63,190 nt of DNA from Branchiostoma floridae (lineage: Eukaryota > Chordata > Leptocardii > Amphioxiformes > Branchiostomatidae). This document shows, in pieces, positions 13,601 to 25,438 of the stretch. Made by a program: the position numbers and the translations under genes. A model generated the notes under the pieces. That model had not been told where the DNA came from. It did no database searches and saw only the letters and a list, made by a program, of their open reading frames with translations. Location: positions 5,027,766 through 5,090,955 of the forward strand of contig NC_049991.1 in NCBI RefSeq assembly GCF_000003815.2, read 5' to 3'. Positions within the stretch are counted from its first letter, which is position 1. Every line of letters starts with the position of its first letter.

Positions 13601-15998
13601 TCAACATTGATAGTATCAGGGAAAACTGAAACCATCACAACATGCTAAAGATATATGAATCATTAACGTCATTATTAGAAATTAATGCCCGTAATGAAGT
13701 CTGCTATGGGGCAATAAAAATCGTACGACGATGGAGAAACTTTGAATATGTTCAAATTCCATTTAAGCTCTATTTTCGTTATAGGAGGCTCCCCGATTCA
13801 TTGTGATTTAACTACGGTTGACGCAGGTATGCTCTTATGACCTCATTGTACGACGGACTGCGACCTTTGTGACCACGGCTTTTTAAGAACTTTATTGCAC
13901 GACAAGTGTACATGATACAATGTATGGCAAACAACTACTAGTATTACACAAGTACTACAGGGAGGTGTAGGATAAAGCTTAACAACCTAGTTAACATAAC
14001 AATAAGGGCTAATATAATATACGGATGTCTATAGGTATGAATAAGTCAACATATTGGGTCTAGTATGTCATTTACACTATTGGTTGTAAGATATAAGCAT
14101 TTGTGAATATATTGGCCTACTTGAACACAGTGAAGGTTGTATATACATATATATATATATATATATACACACTCGCTTGTGACCGGCTTCAAGCTTTATT
14201 CATCTGTTTCAGAAACATGTGGATTATCAGCGTTTCGCCACGTCCCCCGGACTGATTGTTCAGGTTCAGACATATCCAGTCCTCCTGGTGTCACCCTCCA
14301 GGGCTGTGCGGAAGCGTGCTGTGCCGACTCGACATGCCTGTCGTTTCAGTACAGCATTAACAACCGATGCTATGTGAAAAGCAGGCTCTGCTCAGATGGG
14401 CAGAAAGTGTCTACATCCGCTGGCAACATGTACGATCGGATTTCTATATCAGGTTGGAACATTTTATCTATCAATAAATACATCATTTAACAAACTGGGG
14501 AACTCAATAGCAGAGGCGGGTATTGGTCTTTGAGATACAGTTTGTTTACAAAAGTACTTGTTATGCTTATGAGATCTTGTACCACGGAAATGCAGACTTC
14601 GTACCCACCGAAAAAAGGTCTTTTATGCCTTATTTAGGGATCGTCGACGTATGACCGCTTATTTAGGGTACATATTATGGCATCATTTCCGTGTCACAGA
14701 TCCGTGTTTAACTCGTATCATGGCAATACATTTGTTTCAAAAGTACAAACATGCGTCCATGCAGCCGTTTGCTTTTTGGCTCGGATCTAGTTTAGGGTAC
14801 CCACTCGCGGAGTAATACATCAATGAGACCTTGAAAACAATGGGGCCGTTTGTAACAGGTCGCGTTGTGAAGTACTTAGGGGTTTTTGAAGCAGGCAAAC
14901 ACCACGGCGCGGTGTGCAAGACTCCAGGGAAGCCGGGGACGTGCAAAAAACCGGAGGAAAAGGTATCTCCACGGAACGGATACGCATATACCGTTTAGGC
15001 AAATATGCCCCCCCCCCCCCGACTAGAAACAAAAACATCCTGTATATTATATTACAAGTTAATAAGTTTTTCGTTTCTAGTCGCCCCGGCTACACACTTA
15101 CGTGCTGCATACGCGACGTCCTTTTATCAATTACTTAGCTAATTTCCAGAATTGTGACGTATCACACGTGACGTATTTAAAAAGTGGGACGTGGACAAGT
15201 AACGTCCTATTCAATTTGTAGTTATTGATCGTCAACTAAGTTATTGATACAATAAGTAACGTATGCCGCGCTTTCGTGCGACGGTTATTATGATTGTCGC
15301 CACAAACCAGCTGTCAACCAATCAGAGAATAGGCTTTTCTTGGGCTTTTTGTTGTCGCAAGCTGTCTCGCAAAGGCCGCTGGGAAGCTTTCAGCCAATCA
15401 TGTTACGTTTTACATGGCCCCGTCCTCCTACGCCCGATCCCCAACGGCTGACTGCCCATATAAGGGCAAGCTCATTGATATTTCTAAGTAGGGCGGTCCC
15501 TAAATGGTCTGAGTGCACAAGATAGCAGAGGTAAAACACAAGTCGTTTTGACACGACTGTGGTCCCTCTGCGTAGGAGAATGTTTTACCCGTGATCGGGC
15601 AGTTACCTTGATCGGGCGAACGTGATGTGTGATATAAACATCTCCGTTCAGGCACCCAATGCAATAGTTGCTTACGATGCTGTTTTATTTTGCAAATGTT
15701 GACCAAATAAACATGTCATCCAATAGGTTCTAAGAAGAAGTGGCGAGACGACTTGCGTTGCGGCCAGGGTTACCCTGCAGATGATGGTAACCCTGCCGAA
15801 TGTGATCCTGACGGTGTGACTCCATGCTGCTCCGTTACCAACTGGTGCGGTGGCTCGGCTGACCACTGTGACTGCCCTGGATGTGTCGAATACGGGAAGA
15901 AGAAAGATAAGATAAAAGATGAAGATTATTTTAATATCTTATCTAATCGCCTACTGTCATCATTCTGTACAGCTTTTATGGACTTATTCCGGAGTTGA
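8434..15998 (+). CDS. Type II membrane protein: NPMY tail, repeat stalk, PAN/apple, hevein-like module
   Basis: Five exons: 8434-9274, 11580-11698, 11840-12632, 14213-14452, 15727-15998. Phases agree throughout, giving 754 residues. Residues 1-280 form a hydrophilic tail with NPMY at 49-52 and 267-270 and KPMY at 85-88, PTB-binding or endocytic type motifs. A membrane segment lies at about 287-311 (exon 2), with no signal peptide, so the C-terminal part should be outside. Residues 338-579 are 22 copies of an 11-residue repeat. Residues 585-664 are a PAN/apple-like module (CxEACC pattern). Residues 665-717 hold eight cysteines (676, 690, 698, 699, 705, 712, 714, 717) spaced like a hevein/chitin-binding domain. 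The lysine-rich last 37 residues look like a non-homologous extension. I infer a surface receptor for glycans or chitin; the ligand is unknown. The ATG at 8434 or 8440 could be used. Confidence 0.85.
10041..10140. other. Assembly gap (100 N)
   Basis: A fixed-size run of 100 unknown bases inside intron 1. Confidence 0.99.
10607..10663. repeat. (AC)n/(AT)n microsatellite
   Basis: A short CA run passes into about 22 AT dinucleotides. The long isoleucine/tyrosine frame across it is not a gene. Confidence 0.95.
11290..11475. mobile_element. Foldback element in intron 1
   Basis: The arms 'taatgacccgcctgttcctc' and 'cggggcgggtcatta', and 'tggtcctttgctataaccacc' reversed as 'ggtggttatagcaaaggacca', pair across a short loop. 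A partial copy lies at 10455-10605. This is a palindromic non-autonomous element. Confidence 0.75.
11500..11575 (+). mobile_element. LINE 3' end with (TTC)n tail next to exon 2
   Basis: 'gttgccatacattgtacca' leading to CTGCAATAAAGTTC and then TTC repeats is the 3' end of a LINE. The same end is present in reverse at about 13880-13930. Its pyrimidine tail runs straight into TGTATTTTCAG, the acceptor of exon 2, so the element seems to supply the polypyrimidine tract. Confidence 0.7.
11891..12616 (+). repeat. Coding 33-bp tandem repeat, 22 copies
   Basis: Exactly 22 units of 33 bases encode TPYTNGHPAVD or TPYTNGHPATD. The Val (GCCGTG) and Thr (GCTACG) types alternate in a mosaic: V5 T V3 T V2 T V T3 V4 T. 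Units 7 and 8 also carry GGC for GGT. Because 33 is divisible by three and no unit has a stop in any frame, other frames also stay open and are spurious. The Thr/Pro/Asn content suggests an extended, perhaps O-glycosylated stalk. Confidence 0.97.
12665..12901 (+). mobile_element. RTE-like LINE 3' fragment in intron 3
   Basis: An open frame with THGKRRRGRQ, LAADRRSWKKL and a stop, followed at once by (TGA)n, matches the C-terminus and 3' tail expected of an RTE-clade reverse transcriptase. Everything upstream is missing (5' truncation). It sits 33 bases after the exon 3 donor in sense orientation and shows no need to be part of the host protein. Confidence 0.75.
13040..13330. repeat. ACGT-rich inverted-repeat element
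   Basis: Dense TACGTGACGT/ACGTCAC motifs in both orientations, with 'tatcaataacttagttaacg' near the middle. Related sequence occurs at about 14620-14730 and 15080-15290. Probably members of one MITE family within introns of the membrane gene. Confidence 0.6.
13880..13935 (-). mobile_element. LINE 3' end, antisense
   Basis: The reverse complement reads 'gccatacattgtatcatgt', then GTGCAATAAAGTTCTT, the same terminus as at 11510. Only the end is present. Confidence 0.65.
15080..15290. repeat. ACGT-rich inverted-repeat element, second copy
   Basis: 'cttacgtgctgcatacgcgac' at the left pairs loosely with 'aagtaacgtatgccgcgc' at the right, with 'acttagctaa' and 'aactaagttattga' inside. Same family as 13040-13330. 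It lies in intron 4 of the membrane gene. Confidence 0.55.
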
Positions 15999-16587
15999 TG
16001 AGGAGATGGGAAATGCTTGTCTTTTGAAAATACAAAGTTTCAATTAACTATACCATTCTTCCTCATAAGTATCAATTTTTCGATTTAAAAAAAAAATTCA
16101 TCATGTATTGAACCCTTAACAGTTGAACCTTGGCCTTACAATTGATTGGTACGATTCACAATATGGTAAAAAAAATTGACGAAAATTGACGCGCATATAC
16201 AATCAAATCGACATGGCCTTATGTGGGAAAAAAAGATGCCATGCCACTATTGACAGGACGTCCTTCTCGATAAAAGTTTTGGCACCGTTGTCGGGATGTT
16301 CATTTAAAAAGGCTAGTATACCCCATGAAATTAATGATTTAAACCCTAACCACGAGAATTATCCTCTAAAATGGTTTGATGATTTAAGATTTAAAAAATT
16401 TCTCTGATTAAGAAGAAAAAAAAAAGTTTTGAAAAGTAATAACTGAGGATTGAACTAAAAGCCTGTCATATGGTTTTGAAGTCTATGACATTGCCGTTAG
16501 GGCTATTGCAATGATTCTTTTTTAATGATTTCTACTCATTCAAACCTTTGTCTGTGATTCCCGATCCATCTTTGAGAATGTTTCGTT

Positions 16588-17410
16588 ATACCCCCCTCAC
16601 ATTATATACGATCTTCGGACGTACTTCGCGATCGCAGAAAGGTCGGCTGATTTTAAGATCTTAAGATGGTCTTGCGTATTTTTCGCCCAAAAACTGCACC
16701 CTCACATATAAGCGTGCCTCGTGCGATCGACGGTGAATAAATCTATGATAAGGAACCTCCCATGACCTCTTGCACGCGGACAAGGTAACACAAAACGTTC
16801 CTCAAAAAAGGCAAGAGATCAATAAATGTTGCTTATTTTGTTGTCGGAATCTTTTTAACCAATGAATGGAATGCGCGGGCATAATAGAAATGACACAAGA
16901 AAGGAAAGTGTATCACAAAGCCAGCCTACATACAACCACAGGGGCCACAATATTAGAATTACCCTCACATTCTCAGAAATTCAATATTTGTAAACAAACG
17001 GAAGTCGGGCGAACGTCGTCCGAACGTCGCCCGACTGACGGGCGTTCGCCTTCCGATTTGCGATCGATGATTAATAACTATGTCTGTGCTCGCCTATCGG
17101 TCTTCAATCGTTGGATTGACGCAAGACTATTGACCGATACCCTTGCGAGGTACGCATAATTTGCACGCACGATCTGCGACTCGGTAACGAGCTGTGCGAT
17201 CTCGGACATCTCCTGCGACTTGTCGCTTATGTTAAGAACGCTGCACCGTGACCGTCGTAAGACTCCTGAAAATTGCCGGCGATCCCTAAAAATCGCAAGA
17301 TGATCGGGAGAACACCGAACGTCTTACTCACGAAAATGTCATTTAGAGCTCGTAAACTAGTCTTCCGATCGAATCGCGCCTACTGTGAGATGGGGGGGGG
17401 GGGGGTATTA
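16588..17410. mobile_element. About 820-bp element with TACCCCCCTCACA ends
   Basis: The left end is TACCCCCCTCACA and the right end is TGTGAGATGGGG followed by a G run and GTATTA, an inverted pair. The interior is rich in GATCG and CGTCC motifs. A 120-bp relative is at 36668-36790. No open frame of note, so non-autonomous. Confidence 0.6.
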
Positions 17411-17419
17411 GCTGACACA

Positions 17420-19960
17420 TCGGCCGTCCTGACCACTGTTTAGTTTTCAATCCATGCACGGTGGGTACGGCCCCATAGATGTGCTCCCCTGCCTTTCCAT
17501 TATACATAATCTTTTTCAAAATTATTTTTATTAAAAAGCACATGTAAAAAATAAAAATAAAAGTACAAGGACAAAGTGACGGCGTACTCAAGTTGAACAC
17601 AACTTATTTTAATGCCGCCAGTGACTTGTACATAAATTGAAAATCATATATTAAACAATACTAGAATAAGTAAATAAGACTACTGTTGTCTATAGCAACA
17701 TCATTGTTTAGGATACCAGTTGGGTCCGCCGTCTTGGATCCGCCAACTTGAACTTTCCAAAATATTTTTTCAGCAAGCGAACGCAAACGACATCGTAAAT
17801 AGACAAAAAGGGTCATTTTAACGTTTTTTTGATGGGAAAATAACAGGTAGTAACGAATTCTAAGGCAAAATAAGCCATCTATACTTTACTAGTATCTGGT
17901 AAAATGGTCCGTCATCTTGGATTCTGGCCGATGACGTCGTGATAAAATAGCAATAATATACAAAGAAAACCTGAAAAATTACATTTAACGAATTTAACGA
18001 TTTTTGTGGCTGTAATGGCAGCAGGAAAAATCAAAACCTTGCAATCTTTGCTAAATTGTGGCCAATGAATTTTCAGGAGAAGTCACGAAATTTGGTGGCT
18101 TTAGCGTAAGCCTGTCTTATGTGACATGAAAGGACTTATGTGACATGAAAGTTGGCGCTACTTCTTTGCGGATCATTTTTCACTTCATTTTTTTTATCCT
18201 GACTGGACGTCTCTCACCTTCAGAAGGCCACAGCAAGTAAATTTTATGGATGACATCCTCTGCATACTGCAAAAATAGTGCGATAGGGCGAAAAAAAACA
18301 AGATGGGTGAAAAAAAACAAGATGGCTACATTTTCAAAATAGGCACCATATAGTTGTCATGACTGTTGTAAAAAGAATTAAAGGGATAAAACATGGTACC
18401 AGAGCCAACAAGGCATTCATTCCTGTATTCAAGACATGTACTGGTGTGGTAGAAGTGACAGTAGTGTGGTAGACTGGAATCAACAAAGTTGTTAACCACA
18501 CTCATAGCTTCCATATTGGTGTCACTTTCACAACTATCCAATAAGTTTCATTTCTACAACTACAGTCCTGGATACCTCGCAAGTGTCACTTCTACAAGTA
18601 CAACAAGAGTTCGTAGACCTCAGACCTGCATGAAATGTATTGGGTTTCTGTAGACCTATTGGGTATTTTTGCCTTTTTGTCTGTGGTACGTGGTTGGAAA
18701 AATGAGCTTTTTACCGTGTTGGTTGTGCACCATGCAAAAGTCTGACTCTGAAATTCCATTTTCTGAATTTGTAAGTTTGGACATGGATGAACATTACTTA
18801 TTTTGGATTTCTTAAGTATGTAACCAACCACAGTACTTTGAAGTTGTTGAGACGCTACCTTTTTTTGTCTCAGATGGCCCATGCACATGTACTCTGTCAC
18901 ATGATATACTAATATCTTCCTATTTCAATGTACTGACCTAATGCAGCTGCTAAGTCTCCTTGGTTTGTGTTCTTCCAATGATATTCATTAAAGATTTATT
19001 TCTGGGGTGTTATTCACTTGACATCGGAATGTTACTTGCATAATTTGACCAATGATACTTTTATCTGTAGTTCCATAGACATTAGACAATATGAATAGTG
19101 GTAGCCCCCATGCAGCAGCAACAGTTAGTCCCCAGGGTGGTATGATATTTTCATTCAATCCATCCAACCCAAACCTAAATCTCCTGTAGTATCTAAGCCA
19201 AATTTAACAGCATAATTTACTATGAAAAATGTCCTTGTCAATCCCATTTATAGATGGCAAGCTGCTGGCAATGTAGCCTGATTAAATCTCGCTTATAGCA
19301 GCCCGCCAAACATCCGCCGGCCCGCGGGGAGGGGCCAGTTACAGCCCTGGACAGCGGAGTTTGTGTTACACAGACTACTGGCAATGGAAGCTTTGAAAAG
19401 TTCAGAAGCTGTTGTAGTCAGAGCAAACACCCAGCAAACATCCCCGCAAACCAATGAGCAGTTGCTTAGAAGGGGAATTTCATCATATATTTGCCGCGAC
19501 AAAATGCAACCAACGATACTGAATTTAAAACAGAACAAAGCTAAGCCTCCACCACTTAACCCTGCCTGTACCATAGATTAAGCAGGCCCAAAAACCAAGG
19601 GAATATGACTAGCCCAAAACAACAAATTACCTGTATACAGTATGGAAATGGCATTACCAAAGAAACAAAAAGAAACACAGGACAAATCATACACATACCT
19701 TTCTCTTATGCCCACACTCTATACAGTTCTCCTCCACATTAGAAAATTGCATCTTCTTCTGTTTAAGTTCAAGTTCAACCATGATTGCCAACAGGGTAAA
19801 GGAACTTGTACCGAAACTTAAAACTCAGTACTATACAGCTCTAGAAACACCACAAAGAGTAATAAGCAAACTCCAATTATACCTGACCAACAGATATATA
19901 ATCTTGTACACTCCCGTCATCTGGCAAACTGTCAGTGCCACTAAGTAACCTGATACATTG
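17420..19960. other. No gene seen
   Basis: Two short minus-strand frames (18326-18541 and 18592-18900) are interrupted relative to each other and match no family I know. There is no consistent exon chain. This could hold a decayed transposon. Confidence 0.4.
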
Positions 19961-20069
19961 AAGGTGGCCCAGGCCAGATGATGGTTCTACACCCAACCAT
20001 AATCTGTTTTTAAAACCAAGCAGATATTGGGAGGATGCCCCAACCACACAAAAACAGGATCAACCTATA

Positions 20070-20690
20070 CAGTATCAAGTTCAAGCACTAGGAGGCCCAA
20101 AATCAAACCTGACCACCAGGACACCACAAACAACTCACGTACCAAATAGCAAAACAATGGTACCTTGCGTTCCGGAGATACAGCGCACGCCCCGTGCCCG
20201 CACAAAAGGTAACCTAAAATGTCAAGTTCAAGCACCAAGGGCGCCAAAATCAAAATTGAGCATTATTCAGCCACCGCCGACACATGTGCCAAATATCATC
20301 GCGCCAGCACCAGCCGTTCAGAAGATATAACTCCGGAAACACCCCTCTCGGACACAAAATTCGACCTGCCGGGTCAAGTTCAAACGCGACAAGGCCCAAA
20401 GTCAATCCTAGGCAACAGGCAACAACCCCCCACCCATGCACCAAAACTCGTCGCAATCGCGCGTATCGTTCCGGACACACAGCGCCAAAAGTGCCCCCAA
20501 AACACCAAAAATGCCACCTGCAATGTCAAGTTCAAACGCCAGGAGGCCCAAAATCAAACCTGAGTGTTAGGCTACCACCCCCAACCCACGTACCAAAAAT
20601 CGTCGTGCTCGCACCATCCGTTCACGAGATACAGCGCCCTACATCCCCGGCTACCGAAAAGTTCCCACCAGCATCAAAACCATACCTGCA
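20070..20690. repeat. Diverged tandem repeat, about 150 bp, 4 copies
   Basis: 'tcaagttcaa' recurs at 20075, 20222, 20374 and 20526 (steps 147, 152, 152). Each unit also has a 'ggcccaaaatcaaacctga' type block, a 'cacgtaccaaa' block and 'gttccggagatacagcgc'. The units differ at many sites, so the array is old. Confidence 0.8.
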
Positions 20691-20699
20691 TACATGCAG

Positions 20700-22990
20700 G
20701 TAATTATTAGGCTACAATACAACATATGTCATGTTGACCATCCCTGCAGAAGAAAAGGTTTCTTGTTTTTTTTTTCAAATCAGGCGAAAATTAATGCGCG
20801 CGCTGATGTCATCCATAAAATTTACTTGCTGTGGCCTTAACTGCATGCTATAAATGATCGGGAACAGGAGTTTGAATTAAGGTTTTCAGAAGAAAACTGG
20901 GATTTTTAATTTAATGTTTCAATCTCATTCCTTTTATCGTTTGCAAATTAATATATCCTTGTATGTTTATTTATTTTATTCATTTATGGCAGTGCTTATA
21001 TAAGAATTTATTGTACTCCGATAATACAGTATGGTGTTTAAAGTATTTTTTTATGTAGAATTCACAATGTAAGCTAATTTGAGCAAAAAACCTGGTCGGA
21101 TCCCAGCCTTTCACTATCTACTGCATTTTAATGACTTAATGTTCACGATCACTTGTTATTATCAATGCTTTAATGGCGAACAAAATTTAAAGTAGATGCT
21201 TATTATGTGTTAAGTTAACCCTATCTGGACTGGGCTTTTTTAATTCATAGGACGGAAGGGGATCATTCAGCCTTCCCTTTGTAATTTCCAAATGGTGTGG
21301 ATAGTTTTATCTTACCTGTCGTTTATGTATCGTCTTGGGCTCGTTCTCATTTAGATGTCGAAATGCTGTCGCCTGACTTTACGCCTTGATATGGAGCAAA
21401 TTATAGACAACATCACCGGTTCCTTCATTTTTCCACAACCCCAGTAATGTTTTACAAAAGATGCACCACAACATTCGTATAGGTTGATGGGTTAGAAGAT
21501 TATTATAGCCACGGCTGGGATTTCACCCCCTAAAATGGCTGTCGCCTGAGAAGAAAAGAAGAATTCAAATAGTAGCCAGAAATTTAACAATTCAGTTCCC
21601 AGAATGGTTGTTCGGCAGGTGAAACCAGCTACCAAGGCCCTCTGTCCGATCACATCAGATTGCTCCTGTCACTGATCTTGGAGGCTGTGTGATGTGGTTT
21701 ATGCCTGTCGCCAGATTCTGTAACAAACGTTACCACCACTAGTACGATGGTTGCCACGGTTATATTATGCACGTATAAGACTAGAAATGGCCGTTTTTGT
21801 GACGCTTTACAGTTTTTCTGGCTTTCTAAAGAAACAAGAAAGGGTTGTTGACTGTCATTTGTATCCCACCTTGCTTAACAAAATGTTGTACAGAAAAGAC
21901 TCTAACAAACGTTACCAGCATTGTTCGATGCTGTCTAAGCTTTCTATTTGACCTGGTGTAAAAAAGCTGCCTACTTTTCAAATGTTCCTAGGGACATCCA
22001 CTTATACCTAAATGATGTAGTCGATAAGGTTAGTCCTTTCGAAGAACACAGGGTAAAGTCTGGGTACTGTTGTAACAGACGTTACCGATAACGTTTGTTA
22101 CATGCCCTTTAATGCATTACCAATGGGACCGAAAATAATAAGTTGCCATTTTTTGGCTATGGTTAAAAGAGGAATTTTCCCAAACAACCAAGTAGTTTTC
22201 AGTGAAAATAAAGCCGATTTATTTTTCGACCAAAAAAACGCCATTTTCGACATTTCAATGAGAACGAGTGTTTGACGTAATATGACGTAATTACAATGTC
22301 ATCAGTGTGATTTTATTGGTTAGAATTGTGTAAATTGGGAATTTACGTTAAAAATAATGGTATTAAGCAAAAAGTTAACAAAAAGGGTTCCTTATGGATA
22401 TTTAAGACTGTCAAGACTTTTGTTGCACTGGCAACCGAATTGAGGTCAAATTTACGTTATAAAACTAGAAAGGTAATATTTGCAAGCAAATACAGAATGT
22501 TACCTTCACATGTTGTTGTCTAACACTGGCAACTGTTTTGTTCATTCTTATTTGAACACATTTCTAAATGTAGTGACCCGAGCCCCTCTAGATCTGACAT
22601 TTGCTACATTAGGTAGCCGAACACCACATGGTGCCTGCTACTTTACCGGTTACCATGGTGACAGCCGTCTGGTCCAGGTCATTGACCTTATTTGTGCGGA
22701 GAAGAAGAAACAAAGCAAAAACAAATATGTTCCCTTCTTTGAAGGTAACATAATGACATCAGATGTCCTCCATCTAATTAGGTCACGCTTACATACATTC
22801 TTCAATATAAAGTATTTTGCCCTTAGGATACAATGGTTATATATTATCATGCTTCGAAGAGGCAGTAAACGTTCGAAGTAACCGTACAGTATATGGTTTT
22901 TGCTCAAAGATATAAATTCAGAAGAGATTCAAGATTTGAGTCCTCACAGTTTCACTTTTACACGACGATAAATCCTGTTATTACTCTTAA
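20700..22990. other. No gene seen
   Basis: Includes the left end of a CCCTATCTGGACTGGGC-type inverted-repeat element at 21220 (relative at 49.95-50.76 kb) and several 'aacaaacgttacc' motifs near 21.7-22.1 kb. A 133-codon frame at 22480 is unrecognised and lacks splice or promoter context. Confidence 0.4.
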
Positions 22991-22991
22991 C

Positions 22992-23417
22992 TAGGGCTGG
23001 GTACCGGTAAAGAAAATTCAGGTCCAGGTCCGGTTCAGGTCTAAAGGATCAGGTCCAGGTCCGGACCTGAACCTGGTCAGTATGACTCATACCAATGGTC
23101 CATTTCACTACAAAGAAATCTGTCTGGTGGAATATTAGACTTACACTGGCGTTTTAAAATCTCACAACGCTAACTTCACCTGTACGATTGGCTGTAAAAC
23201 TTGGTAGAAATTACTATAAACTCTACTCTACTTCACTCTTGTTATTTTCTCCCACCTGCAAGCGCCAAAACGTGTGAATGCCTGATAACATAACATGTTG
23301 ATTTTCTAATCGGTCCAACATCCGCTCCACCTAATTTTTTCAGGTCCGGTTTTTCTGGACCGGTCCAATAAGAAAAACCGGTTTTGTACCGGTACGCTGT
23401 ACCGATACCCAGCCCTA
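22992..23417. mobile_element. hAT-like MITE with 8-bp target duplication
   Basis: A 426-bp element with TAGGGCTGGGTA inverted ends, flanked by an exact CTCTTAAC duplication (22984-22991 and 23418-23425). It has internal palindromes (ACCGGTCC) and no transposase. Terminal sequence and 8-bp duplication fit the hAT superfamily. The paralogous region at 5.2 kb has the uninterrupted site CTCTGAACC. Confidence 0.88.
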
Positions 23418-24267
23418 CTCTTAACCATAATAAACTTGAGGTACAACCTATCAGTCTTTGCACTTATTGTCATTACTGAACTAGCCTCTCTCACTAGATA
23501 GATAACTTGTGCACTTATTATCAATTCCTAAACAGACTCTGCAATTAATACTTTGTTCTACGTTCACACACTACCCTTTTTTTAAAAACCCTTACATTGT
23601 ACTATCGGAGAACCACCCACCTTCGATCTAGAAGACACGTGAATATACAAAGCAATATTGTGATGAGTCTGAAGTAAGATTGTTCCTATGTAAGACTTCG
23701 ATGACATTTGCACTTTTTCGTCTGTACAAGCAGGTGAATTTTTTGGAACAATAGGTATGTTGGCATTTAACTTGTCCGTTAAAGTATCGTACGAAACCCT
23801 TTTTTTTGTAATTTTGTGGAGAAACAGACGCAAACTATATAGAGACACAGCTTTCCTTAGCTCGCTTTTCAAGTTGACACCAGCGTGTAGCTTTTACACA
23901 CTACCATTTCTTTAAAATCACTTCTTGACTTTGCAAGCAAAGAACCACCTTAGTACTACAACAGGGATGCTAGTGTGACCTTAATGAAAATAAAACTGCA
24001 GTTGATGTCGTCATTGAAGACTGAAGAAAAATGTCCATACTTTGCATGATGTACAAAATGACCAATAAACTGGTGGAAGTACCGACTGATACGTATCTAC
24101 TACAAGCTTAAAAAAAAAGAACAACAAACAGTCATGCCTTCAAATACCAGAGTTACCAACCTAGGATTGATGTGTTCAAAAATTCAGTGTGACGGGTCGT
24201 TCAGTGTAATATGGTCAGCTGCTGTCTGCGAAGCTGGAGTGTTACGCCGAAGGACGGTTATACGTAC

Positions 24268-24528
24268 TCTCCAAGCAGAGGTTAGGCTCCGGCTGTTTTT
24301 TTTAACGTTTTTTTAGTCGTTTTTATCGGGCTGTCTATTTTGTCATTTTTTTTGTTGTGTCCGGCCTAACAGGATTTTACACAGGTTTTGACACAGCAAG
24401 ATATAAAAGAAATAGAAAGCCCGATAAAAACGACTAAAAAAAACGTAAAAAAAAACAGCCGGATCCTAACCTCTGCTTGAAAAAAACGTTAAAAAAACAG
24501 CCGGATCCTAACCTCTGCTTGGAGAGTA
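24268..24528. mobile_element. Short TIR element with CTCCAAGCAGAGGTTAGG ends
   Basis: The left end CTCCAAGCAGAGGTTAGG is inverted at the right as CCTAACCTCTGCTTGGAG, each joined to 'ccggctg' or its complement and a T/A run. The right arm is present twice (24458 and 24500), a small internal duplication. Confidence 0.8.
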
Positions 24529-25118
24529 GGTTGTACGTATACCGGCTATATAGATACAGATACGGATATGAGAAGCAATCTTGTAAACAGCCTGAAGTAT
24601 GTTGACCTTTGTCCTTTCGTAAAATCTCAACGAAGTTTTGCAATCTTGTTCTTTTACAAGCAGTTGTAGATTTGTTTTTGAGAAAATTACGTACTACCTA
24701 GATACAGAACTTGAGAGATATTGCACGAAACCGTACTTAACTACGTCCAACCAACAAGTTCAGATGCTGCCCACTAAATCTATGTACTTTATGGGGGAAA
24801 GGCCTAAAATTAAACATATACAAAGAGTCTAACCTGGTTTTACCTTTAAGTTACGTAATGCGTGGGTCTGATAACTATTAAGAAACCTAACGTTTGACGT
24901 GTCTAATGCTGATGAGAAAGCGCTCGGGCAAGTTCATCGAAACATTTTAGGGATGTATATAACATGCATACACTTGTTATTGTAAAACAACATATTAAAG
25001 TTGTGTCTCGACACTTTTTTTTCAGACAAGCACCTCACTTTATTTATTCTCAGTATACCAACAAGCGATCACAAAATCATTCATTCCATATTAGGCACCA
25101 TGAAATGGTTCATTCTGA

Positions 25119-25438
25119 CACGTCGATGTAGGTTAGACATCCAGGTAATACGATACACCAAAAAATAGTTACTCAAGCAACTGGATATGGTTTTGAAACG
25201 GTCAGACGTTTCGGATAGTATCTACTATCCTTCGTCCAAATTGTCTTCAGTCTGAGTTGTCTTACAACGTTTTCTATTGGACAACTGAAATTGTCTTCAT
25301 TCATAGTTAGAGTAAAAAAGACCTGTTTCTTCCAGATCTCTTAAGCTTCAGTGTCACTGACGAAGGATAGTGGATTCTATCCGAAACGTCTGACCGTGTC
25401 AAAACCATATCCAGTTGCTTGAGTAACTATTTTTTGGT
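25119..25438. mobile_element. Foldback element with 12-bp target duplication
   Basis: Flanked by GGTTCATTCTGA at 25107-25118 and 25439-25450. The left arm contains 'caactggatatggttttga' and 'cagacgtttcggatag'; the right arm is the reverse. The other duplicate (about 6290) has one uninterrupted GGTTCGTCTTGA. Relatives lie at 28240-28370, 31130-31265 and 63125-63190. Confidence 0.82.

Noticed and set aside
22480-22881. 133-codon plus-strand frame
   Set aside because: No motif, no neighbours in a consistent chain and low-information composition.
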